Below, one piece after another: positions 17,146-24,464 of a stretch of 64,000 bases of DNA. A program made the position numbers and the translations under genes. The notes below the pieces were generated by a model, which made no database searches, was not told the origin of the DNA, and worked only from the letters and a program-made list of their open reading frames with translations. The number at the start of each line of letters is the position of its first letter. Position 1 is the stretch's first letter. Source of the stretch: Chryseobacterium aquifrigidense (GTDB lineage Bacteria > Bacteroidota > Bacteroidia > Flavobacteriales > Weeksellaceae); assembly GCF_006716485.1 (NCBI RefSeq), contig NZ_VFPD01000002.1, forward strand, positions 488,496-552,495, in the 5' to 3' direction.

Positions 17146-17859
17146 TTATTTAAAATGTTTTTCGGCTTCTAGTATGGATGCCGGTCTCCCAACATCAATA
17201 AGAATACTGTCGTGTACAAAACCATGTATATGTTCGGTCTGCATCAGATCCAGATATTCTTCCATAACAGAGAATTTGCCTGTTCTTTTTATTTTTTCGA
17301 AGATGACAGGATTGATACAGTGAATTCCACTGAATGCAAGGGCTCTAAAGCCTTTATTGAATTCTGCCAGCCTTTGTTCTCCGGTTTGTACATTCAGCCA
17401 GCCTCTCAAAACCATATCATCATTGAAAAGGAGTTTTCTCGAACTTTCTCTGTCCGAAACCGCTAAAGTAGCAAAATCTTTTATCTTTTTGTGGTATTCT
17501 ACCAGTGTATTGATATTCAAGTCCGTTAGAATATCAGCGTTCAAGATTAAAAAATCTTCTCCGTGATCTAAAAATTTTCTTGCAAATATCAAGCCGCCAC
17601 CTGTTTCCAGCAGTTCGTTGCTTTCATCAGAGATTTCAATCTTACATCCGAAACTATTGTTTTTATTCAAAAAATCAACAATCTGATTTCCAAAATGATG
17701 AATATTAATAACAAAATCCGTAATTCCGAAACTTTTAAGGTATTTGATATTTCTTTCCAGAAGCGGAATTTCATTCACTTTAGCCAATGCTTTTGGATGG
17801 TGATCTGTAAACGGTTTCAGTCTGGTCCCTTTGCCTGCTGCGAAAATTAAAGCTTTCAT
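17146..17859 (-). CDS. sugar-1-phosphate nucleotidyltransferase, MurU-like
   Basis: A 237-residue nucleotidyltransferase. The N-terminal FAAGKGTRLKPFTDHHPKAL (residues 6-25) is the nucleotide-binding signature, and LNADILTDL (~102-110) carries the metal-binding Asp. The short length without an acyltransferase domain resembles MurU (MurNAc-1-phosphate uridylyltransferase) more than RmlA or GlmU. The operon partner upstream is an AmgK-like sugar kinase, which supports a MurU-like role in recycling amino sugars from peptidoglycan. This is inference from context: mannose-1-phosphate guanylyltransferase activity is an alternative. The upstream gap of 68 bp contains the inverted repeat 17870-17938. 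Confidence 0.82.
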   Translation of the reverse strand: MKALIFAAGKGTRLKPFTDHHPKALAKVNEIPLLERNIKYLKSFGITDFVINIHHFGNQIVDFLNKNNSFGCKIEISDESNELLETGGGLIFARKFLDHGEDFLILNADILTDLNINTLVEYHKKIKDFATLAVSDRESSRKLLFNDDMVLRGWLNVQTGEQRLAEFNKGFRALAFSGIHCINPVIFEKIKRTGKFSVMEEYLDLMQTEHIHGFVHDSILIDVGRPASILEAEKHFK

Positions 17860-17869
17860 AATAGTATAA

Positions 17870-17938
17870 GTAATGAGTGATGGGTAATGAGTAATATATA
17901 AATGTAATCAAAATTACTTATTGCTCATTACTGATTAC
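17870..17938. repeat. long imperfect inverted repeat (26-bp arms)
   Basis: Arms 17870-17895 and 17913-17938 are complementary at 21 of 26 positions, and four of the five others become G-U pairs in the plus-strand transcript. The loop is 17 bases. Arms are built from TAATGAGTAAT-like units. It overlaps the last codons of the RapZ-domain gene and has the look of a small mobile hairpin (REP- or MITE-like), which a genome-wide copy count would test. Confidence 0.7.
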
Positions 17939-18344
17939 TAATATTCAGTTGCGGTTGTTCATCGTGTTGAAGGGTAATTTCGGTTCCTTCAGGATATTTT
18001 TCCTTGATGAATTCTGCAATTTTTATGGCACAATATACCGATCTGTGTTGTCCTCCGGTACATCCGAAATTAATCTGAAGATGCTCAAAACCTCTTTCCA
18101 GATAGTTGTTAATATTGATGGAAACAATAGATTTTACCAGTTCTAAAAACTTTGGCATTTCCGTTTTTGTTTCAAGATATTCCTGAACTCCGATGTCATT
18201 TCCGGTCTGGATTTTATATTCTTCAATTCTTCCGGGATTTAAAATTCCACGGCAGTCAAAAGCGAAGCCTCCACCATTTCCGGAATTATCTTTGGGAATT
18301 CCTCCTTTTTTGTAGGAAAAACTGTGTATCTCGATGTGTAGCAT
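17928..18344 (-). CDS. stand-alone RapZ C-terminal domain protein
   Basis: A 138-residue protein equivalent to only the C-terminal half of RapZ, with no N-terminal P-loop kinase domain. Typical elements are SFSYKKGGIPKD (~8-19), FDCRGILNPG (~29-38) and FGCTGGQHRSVYCA (~93-106), the last being the phosphate/sugar-binding C-T-G-G-x-H-R-S motif. In E. coli, the RapZ C-terminal domain binds glucosamine-6-phosphate and controls GlmS synthesis. It lies between an AmgK-like kinase and a MurU-like transferase, which strengthens an amino-sugar role. Its final codons (LNISNQ) come from an arm of the inverted repeat, so the natural C-terminus may have been replaced. Confidence 0.85.
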   Translation of the reverse strand: MLHIEIHSFSYKKGGIPKDNSGNGGGFAFDCRGILNPGRIEEYKIQTGNDIGVQEYLETKTEMPKFLELVKSIVSININNYLERGFEHLQINFGCTGGQHRSVYCAIKIAEFIKEKYPEGTEITLQHDEQPQLNISNQ

Positions 18345-18410
18345 ATTTTTTATTTTTAAACCATTAAGGCTTATTTAGTCATATTGAAGTATTTTATTTC
18401 GTTTCTGTCT

Positions 18411-18430
18411 GTCTGAGCGGAGTCGAAGAC
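18411..18430. repeat. interspersed GTCTGAGCGGAGTCGAAGAC motif
   Basis: This 20-mer (reverse complement begins GTCTTCGACTCCGCTCAG) is a form commonly seen scattered between genes of flavobacterial and other bacterial genomes. Here it directly abuts the stop codon of the AmgK-like gene. A single copy is visible in the window. Recognition is from memory and not computed. Confidence 0.5.
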
Positions 18431-19450
18431 TTAGTTATTTAATATTTCCTCGATTTTTTGCTTTGCTCTCTCTGAAATCAGCTGCTGAATTACTTTTTTC
18501 AGTTCAGGATAATCATTCATCTGCTCCCATGAGTCTGCAAATTGTGTAATATTCTCAATTCCTTTTTCAAGGCTGGCCATGAAATGTTGTTTCCTCTGAA
18601 TTAATCCCCTGAATCCATAGGCTCCCAAAACCTGTAAAAATCTCATCATTTGAATTGGCATCACTGCGTTTTTCAGCTGCATTCTTGTTTGATGGTTTTC
18701 GAACTGCTGAATATAAAACTCAAGCATTTCCTGTTTGAAATCTTCGGGGAAATTTGCTTTCGCCTGAAATAGAAACGAGATGACATCATACATTAAAGGA
18801 CCTTTCATTGCCGATTGGTAATCGATGAAAGAAACTTCATTTTTCTCGTTGACCATGATATTTCTTGCCTGAAAATCGCGGATCATAATTCCTTTGGGTT
18901 CAAGGTTTTCAATAAGGGCTGCAATTTTTTTGAATTCTTTAAGGAGTGTAGATTTGTTGTATTCAAGTTCCAGAAAATCGGCGACAAAATTTTTAAAGTA
19001 ATACAAATCATGAATCACGGGAAGTTCATCATAGCTTTCATATTCAAAGGTTTTTGAAAAATCAATTTTACCTTGCGTCTGCACCTGAAGCTGGTAAAGC
19101 TTTTTTAAAGTCTGCTGTACCAAAGATCTTACAGTGGAAGACAGTTGTTCTTTAGCAATCACTTCAGAAAGAGTATGTTGTCCCAAAAATTCCTGAATAT
19201 ACATTTTCCTGTCATCTGAAACAGCAAGGATGGAGGGTGTATTAAGGTTCAGGTCTGAGAATACTTCAGAATAATAAAGAAAACTATCATTTTCCGGAAT
19301 ATTTTCATTGTACGTGATGATGTATTTTTCAGTACCGGCAGTGGCCAGAAAATTTACCCTCGCAGATCCGCTTTGAGCTAATGTGACGAATTCGGAAGAT
19401 TTTTTACCTAAATGGTTTTCAAAAAATCGTTTTGCGTTTTCAGAAGTCAT
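18431..19450 (-). CDS. aminoglycoside-phosphotransferase-fold sugar kinase, AmgK-like
   Basis: A 339-residue protein with the APH kinase fold. It has an N-lobe with Gly/Ser nucleotide loop (SGSARVNFLA, ~27-36), the catalytic loop IMIRDFQARNIMV (Brenner-type D-x-x-x-x-N) and a metal-binding SFIDYQSAMKGPLMYDVISF block. The last two closely follow AmgK, the anomeric MurNAc/GlcNAc kinase that feeds MurU. It leads a minus-strand operon with RapZ-C, a MurU-like transferase and a LOG protein. A TATATTTG -7-like box (19468-19461) lies about 10 bp upstream of the start, implying a very short leader. Substrate by homology and context only. Confidence 0.83.
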   Translation of the reverse strand: MTSENAKRFFENHLGKKSSEFVTLAQSGSARVNFLATAGTEKYIITYNENIPENDSFLYYSEVFSDLNLNTPSILAVSDDRKMYIQEFLGQHTLSEVIAKEQLSSTVRSLVQQTLKKLYQLQVQTQGKIDFSKTFEYESYDELPVIHDLYYFKNFVADFLELEYNKSTLLKEFKKIAALIENLEPKGIMIRDFQARNIMVNEKNEVSFIDYQSAMKGPLMYDVISFLFQAKANFPEDFKQEMLEFYIQQFENHQTRMQLKNAVMPIQMMRFLQVLGAYGFRGLIQRKQHFMASLEKGIENITQFADSWEQMNDYPELKKVIQQLISERAKQKIEEILNN

Positions 19451-19667
19451 AATATGGAAACAAATATACTAAATTAACATGAGTTGGAAATGATCGTTTA
19501 AAGAACTGATCAATTGGGGGTAAAGAGTGTGATAATAGCACTGAATAATTTTGATATTATTAAATTTTTTAGCGAAAATTTTTAAGTATTCTGTGTGAAT
19601 AACGTTAAGTTTGATTGCTTGTTTTTAACTTTCTTTGTTCAAATTCAGGATATTACAGGCTAATTTT

Positions 19668-19675
19668 TATCTTTG
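19668..19675 (+). promoter_or_regulatory. TAnnTTTG -7 box of xrtF
   Basis: TATCTTTG ends five bases before the xrtF ATG at 19680, so the mRNA is likely leaderless or nearly so. No well-spaced -33 TTTG is visible (nearest TTTG at 19634-19637). Confidence 0.55.
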
Positions 19676-19679
19676 CAGT

Positions 19680-20210
19680 ATGCTGAAAGACTTTAAACCT
19701 GTTTTAGGTATTTTATTGCGCTTTATTGTTATTTACCTGGTGTTGCTTTTCGCTTATCAGTTCTACTTGAACAGTGGTAAAGATTCCGGGTTGGATTCGT
19801 TTTCAAGGCTGATTGCCCGTCAGGTAACGTCTTTACAGAATGCAATAGGTTATCCTACAGAACTTTATGATGATGTAAAGAACGAACAGGTTTGGTTTTA
19901 TGTAAAACACAATTATGTGACGAGAATGGTGGAAGGATGCAATGCCGTTTCTGTCATCATTCTATTTGTGTCTTTTGTTTTTGCCTTTTATAAGGGAGTA
20001 AAGACTTTCGTTTTTGTTGCAGTAGGATTGGTTTTACTGTATATTATGAATCTCCTTAGAATTGTCGGATTGAATATAGTAATGGTTGATTATAAGGAAT
20101 ATGGAAAGATATTTCATGATTTTATTTTCCCTGCTGTTATTTACGGAAGTGTAGTTTTACTGTGGTTAATCTGGATTAAATTTTTTGCTTTAAAACATGA
20201 AAATTCTTAG
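19680..20210 (+). CDS. xrtF: exosortase family protein XrtF
   Basis: The start is set at the ATG at 19680 (MLKDFKPVLG), giving 176 residues. An upstream TTG frame overlaps the promoter. It is an integral membrane protein with about five helices. Exosortase catalytic residues are present: Cys87 in VEGCNAVSV, Arg127 in NLLRIVG and His146 in IFHDFIFP. Exosortases are thought to be transpeptidases that process proteins with C-terminal PEP-CTERM-like signals. XrtF is the flavobacterial type whose targets are poorly defined. It overlaps its partner gene by 14 bases, indicating translational coupling. No obvious target gene lies in the window. Confidence 0.9.
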   Translation: MLKDFKPVLGILLRFIVIYLVLLFAYQFYLNSGKDSGLDSFSRLIARQVTSLQNAIGYPTELYDDVKNEQVWFYVKHNYVTRMVEGCNAVSVIILFVSFVFAFYKGVKTFVFVAVGLVLLYIMNLLRIVGLNIVMVDYKEYGKIFHDFIFPAVIYGSVVLLWLIWIKFFALKHENS

Positions 20211-20637
20211 CTGGCTTTTGGTTATCGCAGGAATCTGCGGATTGATAAGTGTAAGGGTTCTGGAGGATACTATTTTTTATGATCCTTTCTTAGACTATTT
20301 TCATGAAGCCAATAAAAATATAGAATTCCCTGCCTTTGAATGGGGTAGACTGATTGCCGGACATGTGTTCAGATTTATTTTAAATCTTTTTTTTTCCTGC
20401 CTGATTATTTACGGATTATTCAAAAATAAAGAATGGACGATACAGGGAGCAGTGATGATGATTGTGGTCTTTGCCATTACTTTCCCGATCTATCTCTACT
20501 GTATTCACAGCAAATTTGAAATAGGATATCTTTTTTCTTTTTATATGAGACGATTTGTAATCCAGCCGTTGATTATACTTCTGATTGTTCCGATGTTCTA
20601 TTACAGAAAGCAGATGATTACTAAAGAAAGCAGATAA
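20197..20637 (+). CDS. exosortase F system-associated membrane protein
   Basis: A 146-residue membrane protein with four hydrophobic segments (about 1-20, 48-72, 80-103, 118-138). It matches the small protein regularly found beside XrtF in Flavobacteria. Conserved-looking residues include RVLEDTIFYDPFLDYF (~21-36) and FYMRRFVIQPLIILL. It starts 14 bases inside xrtF, so the two are translated together. It probably forms a complex with XrtF in the inner membrane (inference). No independent function is known. Confidence 0.85.
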   Translation: MKILSWLLVIAGICGLISVRVLEDTIFYDPFLDYFHEANKNIEFPAFEWGRLIAGHVFRFILNLFFSCLIIYGLFKNKEWTIQGAVMMIVVFAITFPIYLYCIHSKFEIGYLFSFYMRRFVIQPLIILLIVPMFYYRKQMITKESR

Positions 20638-20654
20638 AGTAAGACCCGATTTGA

Positions 20655-21662
20655 TTATTCTCCTTCAATGATTATATGTTTATCCACGCTGGTAACATTT
20701 TCCGGTGTCCATTCTACACGTTTGATGAAATCTTTTTCGCGGACAGGGCAGTCTTTGATCTGGCATACCGGGCATGAAATCGGTTTACAGTCATCCATAT
20801 GGAAATTGAACTCAATACTTCTTTTAATATTTCTGGCAAGAAGAATAATGACTTTTTCCATTTCACCATGAGCATCACGAAGATCATAATACCAGGGAAG
20901 TGTTATATGGGCGTCAATGTGCAGAGAAGATCCGAATTGCTGAATTTTCATATTGTGGACATCAATCCATTCTGCATGTCTGTTTTCTTCAAGGATCTTA
21001 ATCACCTGATTTAATATTTCAGGATCCTGTTCATCCATAATACCACTTAATGATTTTCGGACGATTTTATAGCCTACAAATATGATATAAAGTCCAAAAC
21101 TTAATGCTACTACGGAATCGAGCCAATAGATTTTGGTAAAATAAACAATGATTAAGCTGGCCACTACGCCAAGGGTGGTAATGGTATCGGACTGAAGATG
21201 TTTACCGGATGAAATAAGAACCAGAGAGTTCTCTCTTTGCCCTTTTTTTATAGAGATATATCCCAGCAGATAATTAATAACAGCAGTGGCTGCAATAATC
21301 CATATTCCAAGATCAATTTTACTCAGCGTTTTTCCAACAATAAGACTATGGACCCCTTCATAAATGATCATAACGCCGGCAATAGCGATAAGTGCTCCTT
21401 CAATACCGGAAGTAACGAATTCTACTTTTCCATGCCCGTAAGGGTGGTCTTCATCCTTAGGTTTGGCTGCAAGATGGAGAGAATACAATCCCATGAACGC
21501 ACTGATGACATTGACAATACTTTCCATAGCATCGGAAAATACAGCGTCGGAATTGGTGAGCTTCCAGGCAATAATTTTTCCAACAAAAAGGATGATTCCG
21601 AATGTTGCAATGAGCTTTTGAAATCCTATTTTCTCTTTATGGGCATTTTTCTGGGTATTCAT
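20655..21662 (-). CDS. cation diffusion facilitator family transporter
   Basis: The start is set at the ATG at 21662 (MNTQKNAHKEK), giving 335 residues. The longer frame from 21692 begins in the upstream terminator. It is an inner-membrane CDF antiporter exporting divalent metals such as Zn, Mn, Co or Fe. The helix II metal site is in SDAMESIVNV and helix V carries HLQSD (HxxxD), with the conserved HPYGHGK loop between. After the cytoplasmic domain comes an unusual Cys-rich tail, C-K-P-I-S-C-P-V-C-Q-I-K-D-C-P, which could bind metal. Related tails occur in other bacterial CDF proteins. It is convergent with the XrtF pair. Confidence 0.88.
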   Translation of the reverse strand: MNTQKNAHKEKIGFQKLIATFGIILFVGKIIAWKLTNSDAVFSDAMESIVNVISAFMGLYSLHLAAKPKDEDHPYGHGKVEFVTSGIEGALIAIAGVMIIYEGVHSLIVGKTLSKIDLGIWIIAATAVINYLLGYISIKKGQRENSLVLISSGKHLQSDTITTLGVVASLIIVYFTKIYWLDSVVALSFGLYIIFVGYKIVRKSLSGIMDEQDPEILNQVIKILEENRHAEWIDVHNMKIQQFGSSLHIDAHITLPWYYDLRDAHGEMEKVIILLARNIKRSIEFNFHMDDCKPISCPVCQIKDCPVREKDFIKRVEWTPENVTSVDKHIIIEGE

Positions 21663-21671
21663 AATTGTGTT

Positions 21672-21704
21672 TGATAAAAAAAAGAATCTCAATTCTGAGA
21701 CTCT
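21672..21704 (-). terminator. intrinsic terminator of asd
   Basis: Stem 21683-21691 with 21696-21704 (one G-U) followed on the minus strand by a run of eight or more T. It lies between asd and the CDF gene. Confidence 0.82.
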
Positions 21705-21719
21705 TTTTATTTTGTTAGT

Positions 21720-22712
21720 TTATACTAAGTTGTTTGCTACAAGGTATTCTGCAATTTGTACAGCGTTTGTTGCTGCTCCTTTCCTCAGATTGTCTGCAAC
21801 GATCCAGAGGTTGAGCGTCTTGGGCTGTGACAGATCTCTTCTGATTCTTCCAACGAAAACTTCGTCTTTTCCTTCTGAGTACAGCGGCATCGGGTAGTGG
21901 TTGTTTTTTACATCATCCATTACAATGACACCCGGAGTTTCAGATAAGATTTTTCTTACTTCGTCCAGTTCAAATTCATTTTCGAATTCGATGTTTACAC
22001 TTTCAGAATGTCCTCCCTGAACCGGTACTCTTACAGCGGTTGCTGTTAAGTTAAAAGTATCATCTCCTAAAATCTTCTTAGGCTCCTTCATCAGTTTGAT
22101 CTCTTCTTTGGTGTAATCATCATCAGCAAATACATCACAGTGTGGCAATGCATTTTTGAAGATCTGATAAGGATATACTTTTTCAGTAGAATCGTCTCCG
22201 CTGATTTCACCGTTCAATTGGTCTACAGCTGCTTTACCTGTTCCTGTTACAGACTGATAGGTAGAAACAATTACTCTTTTTAAATCATATTTCTTGTTCA
22301 AAGGTCCAAGAACCATTACCAATTGGATGGTAGAACAATTCGGATTTGCAATGATTTTATCTTCTTTCGTTAAAACATCAGCATTGATCTCAGGAACGAC
22401 TAATTTTTTATCAGGATCCATTCTCCATGCAGAAGAATTATCAATGACTGTTGTTCCTGCTTCTGCAAATAAAGGCGCGAATTCAAGAGAAGTAGAACCT
22501 CCTGCAGAGAAGATAGCAATATCCGGTTTGGCAGCTATAGCGTCCTTCATGCTTACAATAGTAAATTCCTTCTGTTTATACTTCACCTTCTTGCCTACAG
22601 ATCTTTCGGATGCTACCGGGATTAATTCTGTTACAGGGAAGTTTCTCTCCTCCAAAACTTTAAGCATAACTTGTCCAACCATTCCTGTTGAACCTACTAC
22701 AGCTACTTTCAT
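21720..22712 (-). CDS. asd: aspartate-semialdehyde dehydrogenase
   Basis: A 330-residue cytoplasmic enzyme reducing aspartyl-4-phosphate to aspartate semialdehyde, the branch point for lysine/diaminopimelate, threonine and methionine. The N-terminal NADP-binding VVGSTGMVGQVM (~5-16) is intact. The active-site Cys126 is in IANPNCSTIQ, and the substrate/catalytic His lies in VQGGHSESV. Length is typical of the shorter bacterial class. It is a single gene with its own terminator. The plus-strand frames over it are shadows. Confidence 0.96.
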   Translation of the reverse strand: MKVAVVGSTGMVGQVMLKVLEERNFPVTELIPVASERSVGKKVKYKQKEFTIVSMKDAIAAKPDIAIFSAGGSTSLEFAPLFAEAGTTVIDNSSAWRMDPDKKLVVPEINADVLTKEDKIIANPNCSTIQLVMVLGPLNKKYDLKRVIVSTYQSVTGTGKAAVDQLNGEISGDDSTEKVYPYQIFKNALPHCDVFADDDYTKEEIKLMKEPKKILGDDTFNLTATAVRVPVQGGHSESVNIEFENEFELDEVRKILSETPGVIVMDDVKNNHYPMPLYSEGKDEVFVGRIRRDLSQPKTLNLWIVADNLRKGAATNAVQIAEYLVANNLV

Positions 22713-22777
22713 TGATTAATTAAAAATTTAAGATTAAACTATTTATAAATTATAACGCATATAATTTCTTTGTCTTT

Positions 22778-23209
22778 TTATGCCCCGAAGACTCTTGTCC
22801 AAGGGAACGCGAATGCAAATAAACCTACTGCAATCAGTCCCATAATCACTACTCCTAAAGAAATAGTATCATTGGATTTTACTTTTTTGTTGACAATGGT
22901 CATCAAAACTGCTGCAATAAGCATAGAGAATGGGTGTTCAACATATTGAAATCTCAATGCTGCATTTTTCATTACTTCTCCCATGTTTAATCCTTTGCTG
23001 AACGTTGTGATCAACATAATGATTCCCAATAAAAACTGAACGTGGAAGAAAATCATTGTGAATAGAGTTGTTTTCTTCAAAAATTTGTTCACTTTTCCAC
23101 TGAAACCAAACATGGTAGCTAAAAGTGCAATGATAAATAATGCTACCAAAAGAATTTCAAGATACCCGAAACCTTTGTGGGCATTAAGTAAAATGTTGTA
23201 AAAATCCAT
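22778..23209 (-). CDS. small four-helix membrane protein (cytochrome b-like annotation in relatives)
   Basis: The start is set at the ATG at 23209 (MDFYNILLNAH), giving 143 residues. The longer frame to 23254 runs into a terminator hairpin. Four hydrophobic helices are visible (about 15-33, 47-68, 92-110, 117-138), with charged loops between them. Two His residues (HKGFG near 11, FFH near 55) lie near or in membrane segments, and EHPFSMLIAAVLM lies at the start of the third. Relatives in Bacteroidota are often labelled cytochrome B, and His in helices would be compatible with haem, but no full haem-binding pattern can be demonstrated. Function is best left as unknown. Confidence 0.6.
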   Translation of the reverse strand: MDFYNILLNAHKGFGYLEILLVALFIIALLATMFGFSGKVNKFLKKTTLFTMIFFHVQFLLGIIMLITTFSKGLNMGEVMKNAALRFQYVEHPFSMLIAAVLMTIVNKKVKSNDTISLGVVIMGLIAVGLFAFAFPWTRVFGA

Positions 23210-23237
23210 AATCCTATTTTTTTGTACACAAAGATAA

Positions 23238-23264
23238 CAAAAATCCCGGCTCAAAGCCGGGATT
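23238..23264 (-). terminator. orphan intrinsic terminator
   Basis: AATCCCGGC/GCCGGGATT stem (23242-23250 with 23256-23264) with a short T-run on the minus strand. It faces away from any intact gene: the only coding signal before it on that strand is the relic at 23296-23391. Confidence 0.75.
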
Positions 23265-23295
23265 GATATTGAGAAAATCTAATATTATGATTTTA

Positions 23296-23391
23296 TTAGA
23301 AGTTGAATGATAATGTAGTAGATATCGTTCTTTCGAATTTTGAATGAATTTTGTTGAAGCGATGAGGCATGCATTTATTTAAGTTGATCGG
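23296..23391 (-). pseudogene. apparent 3'-end relic of an outer-membrane beta-barrel gene
   Basis: An open minus-strand segment of 31 codons ends with ...FERTISTTLSFNF and a TAA stop. Alternating polar/hydrophobic residues and a final Phe are typical of the last strand of Bacteroidota barrel proteins. An in-frame stop lies directly upstream and no start or signal peptide is present. A strong terminator follows after 32 bp, as expected for the end of a real gene. Interpretation as a gene remnant is inference; a chance ORF is possible. Confidence 0.35.
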
Positions 23392-23490
23392 TTACAATTG
23401 TCATTGAGGTATTTTCAGATTCCTTACCTTATTCAGGAAATTTAATTTTTTTCTTTTTTAAAGTAAACTATTGGTGATTTTAGCTATTTC

Positions 23491-23586
23491 TCACATTGAA
23501 AATTTCTTTATAAAATCAAGATGTTGTTTCTGTAACTGCAGATTTATAAGGTTTTCAAATTTTTGGATAACCTGTCCTTTTGACAT
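23491..23586 (-). CDS. possible 31-residue peptide
   Basis: ATG to TGA, encoding a helical, Lys/Gln-rich peptide (starts MSKGQVIQKFENLINLQ, ends FIKKFSM). Codon use looks plausible for coding DNA, and a stop lies five codons upstream. It could be a small protein or part of the decayed gene region. Support is weak. Confidence 0.2.
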   Translation of the reverse strand: MSKGQVIQKFENLINLQLQKQHLDFIKKFSM

Positions 23587-23800
23587 TCTAATACTTTCTT
23601 ATTCTGATGTAAATTTACTGTCTGTTTTGTAGGATGTTTAAGGGATTGAAGTCAGAAGAATACATATTATTCTTGTTAGAAATAATCGCATGACATTTTT
23701 ATTAAGTGTACAATGATCTTTGAATTTTTATGAATTACTGAACGAGTAACGGCCAACAAAAGGATTAGACACTATTTGGTGTATTGTTAATGAAATATAA

Positions 23801-23831
23801 TGTGTTTTATTCGGAAATAAATGTATATTTG
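23801..23831 (+). promoter_or_regulatory. probable promoter of the lanthipeptide operon
   Basis: TATATTTG at 23824-23831 fits the -7 consensus. TGTG at 23801-23804 is an imperfect -33 element at exactly 19 bp spacing. The first precursor ATG is 22 bp downstream. Confidence 0.55.
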
Positions 23832-23853
23832 ATTTACAAAGTCTAAAATAACT

Positions 23854-24147
23854 ATGAAAAAGAAAAAAATCATCAAATTAGAGATTAACAAAGAAGACAT
23901 CCTTAATTTGTCACACGATGAATCCCAGAAAATTTTAGGTGGAGGAGGGACAGTAATTACTGTAGATCTTAGCCAGTGTCCGGGAAATGTATGTGATGAG
24001 ACAGAGCGTTGCAACACAAATGAATGTACAGATGAAGATTGTACATATGGGGGTTGTACTATGAATGAAACAGATGATATGGCCTGTATCACTGATGTTA
24101 CAAGAGACTGTGACAGAACTTTTGATTTCACTTGTGAAAGAACGTAA
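23854..24147 (+). CDS. class I lanthipeptide precursor 1
   Basis: A 97-residue precursor. The leader (1-32) is Lys-rich, carries the motif KLEINKEDILNLS (~8-20) and ends in a run of four Gly, the double-glycine type site cut by C39 peptidase transporters. The core (33-97) has nine Cys (42, 47, 53, 58, 63, 68, 78, 86, 94) with about 14 Ser/Thr, enough for several lanthionine or methyllanthionine rings, and many Asp/Glu. It ends E-R-T. Leader and core resemble Bacteroidota precursors labelled class I lanthipeptide. It is first in a tandem set of four followed by LanC, LanB and LanT. Ring pattern cannot be predicted. Confidence 0.85.
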   Translation: MKKKKIIKLEINKEDILNLSHDESQKILGGGGTVITVDLSQCPGNVCDETERCNTNECTDEDCTYGGCTMNETDDMACITDVTRDCDRTFDFTCERT

Positions 24148-24164
24148 TTAATACTAGTTAAGAT

Positions 24165-24443
24165 ATGAAAAAAAGAATCGTTAAACTAGAAATTAATAAA
24201 GAGGATATTCTTGACCTCTCACAGAGCGAATCTCGAAAAATTATTGGAGGAGGAGATACTTTAACGTATGATAATGGTGATACGTGTCAACAACTAACAT
24301 TGCCAGATGACTGTAATCGTACAGAAGAAGGCTGTCAGGGGTATACAGAAGGGATGGATAGTTGTGATGGCGCTTGCGGAGTGAGTGACGATAGAAACTG
24401 TTATACAGGAGATGTATTTCAATGTAATGGAACTAGAACTTAA
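24165..24443 (+). CDS. class I lanthipeptide precursor 2
   Basis: A 92-residue precursor, 17 bp after the first. The leader shares KLEINKEDILDLS and ends in GGG at 28-30. The core (31-92) has seven Cys (41, 50, 57, 67, 71, 79, 87) and ends T-R-T. It is acidic, with four D/N-G pairs, and is the most divergent of the four cores, having no C-T-D-E-D-C type motif. The shared leader suggests that one LanB processes all four. The same-strand, tightly spaced arrangement supports co-transcription. Confidence 0.83.
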   Translation: MKKRIVKLEINKEDILDLSQSESRKIIGGGDTLTYDNGDTCQQLTLPDDCNRTEEGCQGYTEGMDSCDGACGVSDDRNCYTGDVFQCNGTRT

Positions 24444-24464
24444 AATACGAACTAAATTTAAACT

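Larger units (their letters stand above)
23210..23853. other. gene-poor stretch upstream of the lanthipeptide locus
   Basis: About 640 bp without a full gene. It holds a strong minus-strand terminator (23238-23264), the apparent 3' relic of an outer-membrane protein gene, a 31-codon minus-strand ORF (23491-23586) and the promoter-like box before the first precursor gene. The remainder is AT-rich and shows no other structure I can support. Confidence 0.6.

Noticed and set aside
23787..24131. 114-residue minus-strand ORF over precursor 1
   Set aside because: It is antisense to a well-supported precursor gene with clear paralogues. It has no family resemblance and arises from the Cys-rich codons.
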